Notes under the pieces: generated by a model
The model's database searches: none
What the model was told of the DNA's origin: nothing
Seen by the model: the letters and a program-made list of their open reading frames with translations, nothing else
Made by a program: the position numbers and the translations under genes
Shown here: positions 44,170-52,102 of the stretch, piece after piece
Numbering within the stretch: the stretch's first letter is position 1
Layout: each line of letters opens with the position of its first letter
Origin: Neonectria sp. B-13
Lineage: Eukaryota > Ascomycota > Sordariomycetes > Hypocreales > Nectriaceae
Direction of reading: 5' to 3'
DNA length: 64,000 bases
Assembly: GCA_002682825.1 (NCBI GenBank)
Contig: NOKP01000001.1
Span: forward strand, 3,661,296-3,725,295

Positions 44170-44272
44170 GTTTGACTTCTTAGGGGTTTAGTGTCTTAGG
44201 GGGTTTGACTTCTTAGGGGGTTTGACTTCTTAAGGGGTTTGACTTCTTAGGGGGTTTGACTTAGGGGGTTTG
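44170..44272 (+). repeat. 17-bp minisatellite array A
   Basis: About six degenerate units of TTAGGGGGTTTGACTTC, one of them the TTAGTGTC variant, in plus orientation. The array ends where the recombinase relic begins (reading the relic on the minus strand, it runs into the array). The same repeat occurs inverted at 47378-47631 and direct at 48182-48922. Confidence 0.9.
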
Positions 44273-44284
44273 GCGGTGATCTTA

Positions 44285-45448
44285 AGACTAGTGCTCTCCA
44301 TCTAAACTGCATCTGGGCGGATGTTTTGAATTGACGCTTGATATTGACAAGCTCGGTATAAAATATGGGGTAATCGGGCTTCGTCTAAGTGACTGTGTGT
44401 GATTGAACTATCTGGAGATGGCTGATGAATTCATTCTAGCTTGATTGAGCAACTGCACCGACGCGCAGGGCCATGATGCAAATGAGCTTGGCGGGACAGC
44501 ATGCGTTGCACTGGAGATCATCAATCTCACTGACTTCTATAATCTGGTTGGCATCTGGGTCTAGCCTATTGGTCGCCGTTAGTATAGCCCATAGTTGAAG
44601 TTGTATAGATAGGCACTTACTTGTGGCCTTTAAAGGAGGCAGTTTGTGGCCTCGTACAAGTTGCTCTCCAGAACATCGTCAGCTCGCGTACCCAGAGCAC
44701 ATTACATGCAGAAAAACAACACTTTGGCTAATTAATTGTCCTAGTTATGGGTTCTATCCATGATTCCGCTTCGTAGGATCGCGACAGTTATATAGTGGAT
44801 TATTTCCCACGTAATCTATAAGTGTTAGGGTTATTTCTGCTTATTAGTGAAAGTCCCATCAGTGAGCATGCCTGCCAGCATGGAATCTACATCAACGGCT
44901 GATTAGTTATGGTCGCAAGATAACATAGGGATAGGAGACGTAGGGATAAAACTTACCCAAGCCAGCATGATTGTAAGAGTCTAACATAAACCCCTTATAC
45001 TTAAAAGTACAGTATTTGATGATGATATAGAGAAGGGCATTCTTTAAGGAAGAAACATGGAAAGGTTCGTCCTTGTATCCTCTCATGTAATTCGGGATCA
45101 CCAAGAGATACCTCCATATCTGTTCAGCTGTAGGTTTCTCGTGTGGTCTACATTATACGGTCAGTCTCTATGTAAGAGCAAGGATAGTAAGGATAACGAA
45201 CTTACTGTATGTTGAGAGTAGTCTTTCGAAAGAACTCAAAACGCTGTGAATGTAGATTGAGCAACGCTTGCGACGTAGGGGTATTGCAGTTGAGAACCCG
45301 CTTTCGTCGAGTAGCTTGGAATTATTGCGGTCCTCAAGCGATGACTTGCCCATCGGCTCCAATGATGCGAGGCCCCTCTTTTGACGGGCTGGGGCTTATC
45401 ATCTGGCTCAGGCTCAATGTCTGAGGAGTTGAAATCGTCGACAGCCAT
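44285..45448 (-). pseudogene. Decayed DUF3435-like tyrosine recombinase, N-terminal and central part
   Basis: The minus strand carries a broken gene. From the ATG at 45448 it runs through frameshifts into RFEFFRKTTLNIQ. A perfect intron (45205-45148) then joins this to PHEKPTAEQIWRYLLVIPNY. A second intron (44956-44887) gives NHAGLDSMLAGMLTDGTFT. Further on come an HN*DN*LAKVL block, then CALGTRADDVLESNLYEATN, a third likely intron (44620-44566) and LICIMALRVGAVAQSS*NEF, where * marks in-frame stops. The GTR-x-DDV...SNLYEATN block and the ALR-x-GAV block resemble DUF3435 (FluG-type) recombinases, the family that includes Starship captains; I infer this by eye. Several stops could be former Trp or Gln codons (TGG to TAG, CAA to TAA), the transitions expected from RIP. 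The C-terminal catalytic part is missing here. Confidence 0.65.
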
Positions 45449-45656
45449 ATCGTTCGTGATGGATGATGATGTCGCTGAGCAGGGGGGCGGGAGGATATTG
45501 GAGGATGGAAGGGAGGGGCAACAGAAGTTGAAGAAGAGAAGAGAACAAAAGACTCGACCATTATCCTAAAGAGAGACGACAAGAGAGGCCTGAGGCCATC
45601 TGAGACGTCTGTCGACCGCCGGGGGAAACTACCTACTACCTAAGTAGGGCGCAAAT

Positions 45657-46012
45657 TTAGCAAAGAGGGCAGGAACACTAAAGAGGGCAGGAANNNNNNN
45701 NNNNNNNNNNNNNNNNNNNNNNNNNNNNNNNNNNNNNNNNNNNNNNNNNNNNNNNNNNNNNNNNNNNNNNNNNNNNNNNNNNNNNNNNNNNNNGAACACT
45801 AAAGAAGGTAGGAACACTAAAGAAGGTAGGAACACTAAAGAAGGTAGGAACACTAAAGAAGGTAGGAACACTAAAGAAGGTAGGAACACTAAAGAAGGTA
45901 GGAACACTAAAGAAGGTAGGAACACTAAAGAATGTAGGAACACTAAAGAAGGCAGGAACATCGAAGAAGGCAGGAACGCCGAAGAAGGCAGGAACGCCGA
46001 AGTCAGTGGAAA
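45657..46012. repeat. 18-bp minisatellite spanning assembly gap 2
   Basis: Tandem units of GGAACACTAAAGAAGGTA, near-identical in the middle and diverging at both edges (GGCAGGAACATCGAAGAA, then ...GCCGAAGAA). At 18 bp it stays open in all frames and reads as a hexapeptide repeat on the minus strand. It has no start context, so I do not call a protein. The gap inside means the copy number is unknown. Confidence 0.9.
45694..45793. other. Assembly gap 2 (100 N)
   Basis: Exactly 100 N inside the 18-bp minisatellite; a placeholder caused by the tandem repeat. Confidence 0.98.
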
Positions 46013-46035
46013 CATCTTGAGACTCGGCTAGGTAC

Positions 46036-46221
46036 CTAATTGTCTAAGTCAACTGGGGTAGGCTCGCTTTTCTTACGGCAGCATCTGGTCGATTCCATGT
46101 GCTCCTCTGCTTCGAGCTTGCGCTTGATCACTCTGGCCGCCTTTTCATCAGGCTGGTGTGTCGCAGCCTCCACTACCCCGATCTCGTCATCACGACACTC
46201 GGCCCTCCACAGTCCCCTCAT
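46036..46221 (-). other. Short open frame of uncertain status in the island
   Basis: Sixty-one codons without stop, Glu/Lys/Arg-rich (EKAARVIKRKLEAEEHMEST), beside the minisatellite. It could be an exon remnant; no family recognised. Confidence 0.25.
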
Positions 46222-46359
46222 TCCGACCTACGTATTTTCCCCCCATTTGCGACTGTAGACTAAATCGTCCCTCCCAATCCACTGGCCTAAACCGGGTAAG
46301 CACAAAGTAAAGCAACTGCCCGTTCAGGTCCGCAGCTCACTGGACTACTACTTACGCAG

Positions 46360-46611
46360 CCAACACCACATGACATCCGGAGAGATGCTGCACAAGACAT
46401 TACCCATCTGGAGGGTCCAATCGGACCCAATATTGAAAATGCCCGTGTTTCTTTAGGTCATCAACGCAAAAGTTTCCAGAAAGGCATGACAGATAAGTAT
46501 GTCAGCACCTCTGTGATTCACACCTTCAATAAGAGCCTGAGGTTGGTTGGTGTTTCTTCAGGTACCATAAGGGGGCTTAGGTTGCCTTGTCACCTCAACA
46601 ACTGCGTGTAA
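46360..46611 (+). pseudogene. Tyrosine recombinase C-terminal fragment
   Basis: An 84-codon open stretch preceded by a good intron acceptor (CTTACGCAG at 46351-46359) with a possible donor GTAAGC near 46296. It reads PTPHDIRRDAAQDITHLEGP, then NARVSLGHQRKSFQKGMTDK and YVST. HDIRR is an H-x-x-R box, LGH the following His box and the Tyr of DKYVS a candidate nucleophile, in the order and spacing of a tyrosine-recombinase catalytic end (DUF3435/FluG type). No upstream exons with the first catalytic Arg are visible on this strand. The complementary N-terminal part lies inverted at 44285-45448, so this may be the separated end of that gene or of a second copy. Confidence 0.6.
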
Positions 46612-47377
46612 ACGCCACCAAAATTAGGTGTAAACACCACTTCCATTACGTGTAAACGAGGCGAACAAATCTGGCAGTGATTCATTGCCCGCTTATCAAG
46701 ACAATTGGTTAAGGACCCCCCGAACCCTCCACCACAGTTTCTACCTCCCACCTGCATACCACCTGCATGCCAACGACCACCGACAACTACGTTCCCCCAT
46801 CTGCACTGAAGAACATACTGAAGCCATCTGGTAACTTCTTCATCCAACATGGCGCCACAGCCCAGCGACGTGGAACAAATCGTCAGAGCCCGCCTTCGCC
46901 TACTCTCGGACAGGGCTGCAGCCATCGCCCGTCGAGCGGCGGATGTCGATACGATTCGACGAGAAGATCCGTCCAACGCGCTTGCCACCATCCTCCATGG
47001 AGGTAAAGGGATGTTCAACTGGACAGATGAGAGGGAAAAAGCGAAGGATAAGCGCGAAGGAGGAGCCAGCCAAGAAAACGAGGAGTTCATACACGATTCC
47101 AACTCCGACACAAACCTCGACCAGGAGGACGAACAATCTAGTCCCGTCTCTGTCTCCAACTTGAACGAGACACAGCCTCATTGCCTTGAAGTCGATAACC
47201 AGTGGGTACACATCGTCGACTTTTTACAGAGTGAGAACTGGTCCCAACACCCTGTGGGTATCCCCAGGATATTGTCAACGGTCGACGAGAACAGCAGCCA
47301 ACGGCTTCTAAACAGGACCAAATGAATGACCCCGAAATGGTTGCTTCTGATTTCTATGGTCTTCGAAGTTCCCTCAG

Positions 47378-47631
47378 CCCCCTAAGAAGCCAAACCTCCT
47401 AAGAAGTCAAACCCCCTAAGACACTAAACCCCCTAAGAAGTCAAACCCCCTAAGAAGTCAAACCCCCTAAGACACTAAACCCCTAAGAAGTCAAACCCCT
47501 AAGACACTAAACCCCCTAAGAAGTCAAACCCCTAAGACACCAAACCCCCTAAGACACCAAACCCCCTAAGAAGCCAAACCCCTAAGAAGTCAACCCCCTA
47601 AGAAGTCAACCCCCTAAGAAGTCAACCCCTT
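47378..47631 (-). repeat. 17-bp minisatellite array B (inverted)
   Basis: About fifteen units of CCCCCTAAGAAGTCAAA and the variant CCCCCTAAGACACTAAA, the reverse complement of arrays A and C/D. It sits between the N-terminal part and the Walker A part of the helicase relic. Confidence 0.92.
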
Positions 47632-48181
47632 GGCAGAAGACTGAGATAGAGAAGCTGCTGCGAGCCACCGAGTCGCCGTTCAAGGGAGCTTTCTTGGCTG
47701 ACGATGTCGGGCTGGGAAAGTCTTTGACGGCGTTGGTGGCAGCTGTCTAAAAACGAAAGACAATGCTGCCCAACTGCGGTTACATACAGGTTGTTTGCCG
47801 GCCCAGCTGTGTCAACCAGTGGTACGATGAGATCCAGAAACACTTTGAGGAAGTTAGTTTACCAGTCTGTACCTCTGATGGCACATCTAACCTCTGCAGG
47901 CGACGCGACCCTCTGCAATCATTCTTGATAGTTGTGACATTTCCATTTCGGATCTTCTGAAGTATGACATTGTCATATGCTCAAGCAACTTTGTCAAGTC
48001 GAGATACACCGATTGGAAGCGACATAAGGCATATACACAGACGCTCGTTGTCTTTGGCTATGATACCGCAAAGCGCCATTTCAGCAAGGCCCCTTCCCAG
48101 AGGCCTCGAATGCCTTTACATTCTGTGATCTATGATGAGCGGAATGCCAACATTGCGGTGCTGATTCTGGATGAATGCCGG

Positions 48182-48922
48182 TTTGACTTCTTAGGGGGTT
48201 TAGTGTCTTAGTGTGTTGGGGCCAGCAGACATTGAAGTCCGGATAAGGTACAGGCGTTACAGTGTTTTTACTGGCTAGTGACCTCTTTCAACAATTGGTC
48301 CAAATTAGCTAAGATTAAAAAGGGAGATGGAGACTGACAAAGTCTGTCAGGGAAGTAAGTAAGTAAGAACATTAGCTTAAGCAATGAATTTGAGAGCAAT
48401 GATTGTCCAATTTCTAGTCAAATTTGAGTGTTTCTATTGATCTTTAGACTCTCATTTTGATGGTCGTTACAGTTTTATGATTGCAGTCAATTTGACTGAC
48501 TTTTGCCCTGCCTACCAAGAAGCCGAAAGGACAGACCGTGTCTCTCCCCTTGTGGCAACCACAGCAAAGCCGGCTGGGTGTCCTCAGTCTTGCCAGCTGT
48601 CTCAAAGTCACCCCCGCTAAACACATTAGGGGATTTGACTTCTTAGGGGTTTAGTGTCTTAGGGGTTTAGTGTCTTAGGGGTTTAGTGTCTTAGGGGGTT
48701 TGACTTCTTAGTTGACTTCTTATGGGGTTTGGTTTCTTAGGGAGTTTGACTTCTTAGGGAGTTTGACTTCTTAGGGGGGTTGACTTCTTAAGGGGTTTAG
48801 TGTCTTAGGGGTTTGACTTCTTAGGGGTTTAGTGTCTTAGGGGGTTTGACTTCTTAGGGGGTTTAGTGTCTTAGGGGGTTTGACTTCTTAGTTGACTTCT
48901 TATGGGATTTGGTTTCTTAGGG
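48182..48922 (+). repeat. 17-bp minisatellite array C/D, split by an LTR-like insert
   Basis: Units TTAGGGGGTTTGACTTC and TTAGGGGGTTTAGTGTC alternate at 48182-48211 and 48626-48922. A longer variant with GTTGACTTCTTATGGG occurs twice, indicating higher-order duplication. The array lies between motif II and motif III of the helicase relic. Confidence 0.9.
48212..48625. mobile_element. Solo-LTR-like element, 414 bp
   Basis: The element begins TGTGTTGGGGCCAGC and ends CCGCTAAACACA, with TG...CA termini and short inverted ends (TGTGTT/AACACA). It is flanked by a direct TTAG (48208-48211 and 48626-48629). Removing the element and one TTAG restores a continuous minisatellite unit, which supports a true insertion with a 4-bp target duplication. 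No coding capacity. A solo LTR is the best fit; a small non-autonomous DNA element is the alternative. Confidence 0.7.
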
Positions 48923-50640
48923 ACGATGGAAAGAACAGCAATTCACTCTACAACGCGGCAGTTCGATCTCTACGCTACCACTACGCATTCCTTCTTACAG
49001 GAACCCCGATGTTCAACGAGGCCCTGAAGGCTTGGTGCGCGATGTGTTTCTCCGACTATTCATGGGCATAGTCATCAAACGCCCAAAATCCATTCTTGGA
49101 TTGCCTCCTGCTAAGACGAGTGCCCTGCGAGTCGACATGAGCAATGAGTGTATGACTGTGCTCATGGTATCAACACTAGCCATGAAGGGCAAGAGCCTCA
49201 TATGGGAAGCCAAATTTTCCAGGAAGGATCCCCGGAGGCAAGCCATAGTGAAGAGGGGGTTCGCCTTCATGGCCAGGTCCCAGCAGCTGGCTGCCCACCT
49301 CATCCTGTTGACTGCTTTTGAGGATGTGAATGGAGATCAAGGGTACTTCGATATTTTCGATTTTGTGAACTTTGTGGAGGAAAGTCAGAAGCAACTGGAA
49401 TTCTTTATGGAGACACAAGAGGGCCAACCGCGACCCTCGGTTCTGGATATCGACGACGGTCACTTCAAAAACTTCAAGAAGCATTAGACGGAAGCCCTCG
49501 ACGAATCGACTCTGACAAGGACCGCTGTTCTAGATGGACTGCGACTATCTCCTGTCAGTGAGACAAACGAAGAAGACCTCGAAGACCTTCTGGGCCCCTC
49601 GACCACCGACATTTCCACGACCGCTGACATCCCCGTAAATGATCTACATGCTATCCGCGTGTCTATTTACGAGGATGAAGGATTCAATTACCACGAAGAC
49701 GCCGAGAACCCGGATTACGACCCCAAAAGCGACATTGTAGTTGCCGGTTCTCTACTGCAAAATGGCTGGCTAAACTTGCTAGGTCAGCGAACAAGGGGCT
49801 TGTATCCCCTCAAGTGAAAGCAATCACGAATACAGTCCTTCAGATTTATTCTGAGAACCCAACAGAAAGGATCGTGGTTGCATCTGGCTCTGTCCTCTTT
49901 TAGATGTCATCAACGAGGCACTAACATGATTGCAACAAAGCGTCCATGGTGAGTTGACGAGTATCGAGTTCAATGGCTCGATTAAGTCTACAGATGAGAG
50001 ACAAAAACGCGCCCAACTCTTCTACCGCCCAGTAGGCGAGCCTGGGCCAAAAGTCATGCTACTAAGCGCCCTCGCTGGTGGCATCGGCCTTAACTTACAC
50101 GGAGGCTCCTGCATCATCATCTGTGGGCCTTTCTAGCAGCCAGGCTTAAAAGAGCAAGTCGTTGGTCGATCAAATCGGTATGGCCAACAGTTGCAGGTTT
50201 ATGTCTAGGATGTGATAGCAAAGATGTCCGATGCTGATATCTTACTACAACCCATCAGTAAGGCGAAGCAGGAATTCAAAATTCAGTCGACCCATTCCTA
50301 ACTCACCAGGATTTGCATGGTGCTGTGGTTCCTGAGACCCTAAGTCACGAGGCCCTCAAGAGTGTCTATGAATAAGTCGAGAATCAGTGGGGCAATCTGC
50401 ATCTATAAAAAGAATATAAAAAGGGCATGGATCTACCGGAACTAAGCAAAGCGACATAATCGGTGGCCGATAAGAGTGTTCTTGAAGGAACCGAGGATCG
50501 ATGGTGCGGTTGGGGACCATATAAAGAGATTATTATGCAGGACCCGAACGAAGGGAGGGGGTCGGTAGCTGTTGAGAGATTCAACAAGCAAGTTCTTCAA
50601 GTATATCATCAGTGTTCAAGCTTAATAATAAAAAACAATA

Positions 50641-51422
50641 GGGTGCAAAAGGATATACCTGCTGTGGCTTTCCGTGCCTCTTGTCTTCAGGCTTGCGTAC
50701 AAGTGGTCCAGCTCGTAGCTTAGCAGAACTCACATATCGACCGACGAATGCTACTACAGGACAACTGTTAAGGGATGGTGGTCTGAGGGCCGCGGTGGCT
50801 TGTGCCGCCTGATGCACCCATAGACTACGTTAATTGAGCAGTGCTCTTTTTACTCCCAACCCCAGAACAAACGGCCCCCGACCGCCGGTCTTCTTTCATA
50901 CTATGCCTAGCAAGCATGAATTCTACACTCACACAGTCGAGAGTAAATGAGCAACACTGTGCGTGTTTACCGCTAGAGGACAAACCTTAAAATCACCAAT
51001 GCGCGCGGGTTGCAAAAAATAAGCGCGTTTCCAAGCGTTACCCAACGTTTTTCTTTTCGCCTAGTCGTTAGCGCTAGCAACCTCTAATGCTCCTAGCGTG
51101 CCTAGATGACAGCTCTTACACGAGAATCCCACCAAGATCCTGTTAATAGAACTGGGAACTACGAAGGCACCACATTCCGGGACAGATCAATTGAAGCAAG
51201 ATGTGGAGAGAAAAGCCAAAGCTAAAAAGGTGTTTTATTTGTGCCCGAGTATCGAGCAATATGAACGCAAGACGTGTCCCAATTTGTCCATGAAAAAAAG
51301 ATGACCCAACCAGGGGGCCTTCCTCTGGTGATACCGAGCCGACACATCATGTCACAACTCCATCATTAGCGCGCTTCCATGCCCATTAAATCCCATCCGA
51401 ACCTGGCTCAAGAGCAGCCAAT
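50641..51422. other. Right flank of the island
   Basis: About 0.8 kb without a gene. Minus-strand frames here lack domains. It separates the relics from the intact Cys-rich gene. Confidence 0.5.
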
Positions 51423-52102
51423 TTACAGAGCGAGGACAGCGGCGAAGAGGCCGATGAGGGTGGCAGAGCCGAGAGCAAGGCCAGCAGCAGCGCTGTCAGA
51501 GCTGGTAGCGCTGGCGGCAGCATCAGTAGCGGTGCCAGAGGCGTCGGAGCCGGACTCGGTCTCAGAAGCATCGGTGGACTCGGAGTCGGAGGCCGAGGCC
51601 GAGGCGCTGGCGGTGTTGTCGGCGCTGGCGGTGTTGTCAGAGCTGTCGGCGGAATCGGTGCCGGTGGCCTTGGCCTTGGAGCTGGATCCAGAGTCCGACT
51701 CGTTATCGGACGAGTCGGAGCCAGAGCTGCCAGTCTCACGAGGAGTTCCGCTCGACGTCTTGAAGTAGTTGTCGGAGATGCAGTCCTGGAGGCATTTGGC
51801 ATAGGCGTCTGTCTGCTTCTGAGTGCCGTCGCCCTGGTCGCAGCCGGCAACACAGTTGTTGGTGGCGTTGACCTGATCGTCGTTGGGAGAGGGGACCTTG
51901 TGGCATGTTAGTCCGGGCCGGGTAAGTTCACCCTTCAGGAATTACTTACAGTGATGCAGTAAGACTGGCACTTGACATCGCCAGCATCACAGGCGTCCAG
52001 GCAGGCGACGTAGGAAGAGGTGGCGGAGTCCACGGAGGCGGTGGTGGTGGCAGCAGAGACCATGGCGGCGAAGCCAGCAACGACGGCGACGGTGAAACGC
52101 AT
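51423..52102 (-). CDS. GPI-anchored twin-CX3C cysteine-rich surface protein
   Basis: Two exons, 52102-51950 and 51896-51423 (53-bp intron), encode 208 aa. A signal peptide (MRFTVAVVAGFAAMVSAATT) precedes a domain of about 80 residues with eight Cys, arranged as four CX3C pairs: ACLDAC, KCQSYC, NNCVAGC and KCLQDC. The middle is a Ser/Asp/Thr/Glu-rich stalk of about 80 residues with near repeats (DNTASADNTASASAS), a likely O-glycosylated spacer. The end is a hydrophobic GPI signal (LALGSATLIGLFAAVLAL). The layout suggests a wall or membrane protein displaying a helical-hairpin Cys domain. I do not recognise the family; function unknown. Confidence 0.87.

Larger units (their letters stand above)
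46849..50640 (+). pseudogene. Broken SNF2-family helicase relic
   Basis: Pieces of one SNF2-type ATPase lie in order on the plus strand, separated by repeats. 46849-47377: a 158-aa N-terminal frame starting MAPQPSDVEQIVRARLRLLS, with a frameshift near 47310 into PEMVASDFYGLRSS. 47632-48181: GAFLADDVGLGKSLTALVAAV-type Walker A (split by a stop), then RPSCVNQWYDEIQKHF and VLILDECR (motif II). 48923-50640: RYHYAFLLTGTPMFNE (motif III), KSILGLPPAKTSALRVDMS, then ERIVVASGSVLF, KVMLLSALAGGIGLNL and EQVVGRSNRYGQ (motifs IV-VI). Arrays B and C/D interrupt it. In-frame stops include TAG at 50134-50136, where the family has Trp (GP-W-x-QPG). A coding-like tail near 50463-50640 may be the end. It cannot make a working protein. 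Confidence 0.85.

Noticed and set aside
45629..46015. Minus-strand hexapeptide-repeat protein (VFLPSL)n
   Set aside because: Pure product of the 18-bp minisatellite; it spans the 100-N gap and has no start or conserved flanks.
47378..48922. CRISPR-like array
   Set aside because: The 17-bp units are contiguous with no unique spacers, and the host is a eukaryote.
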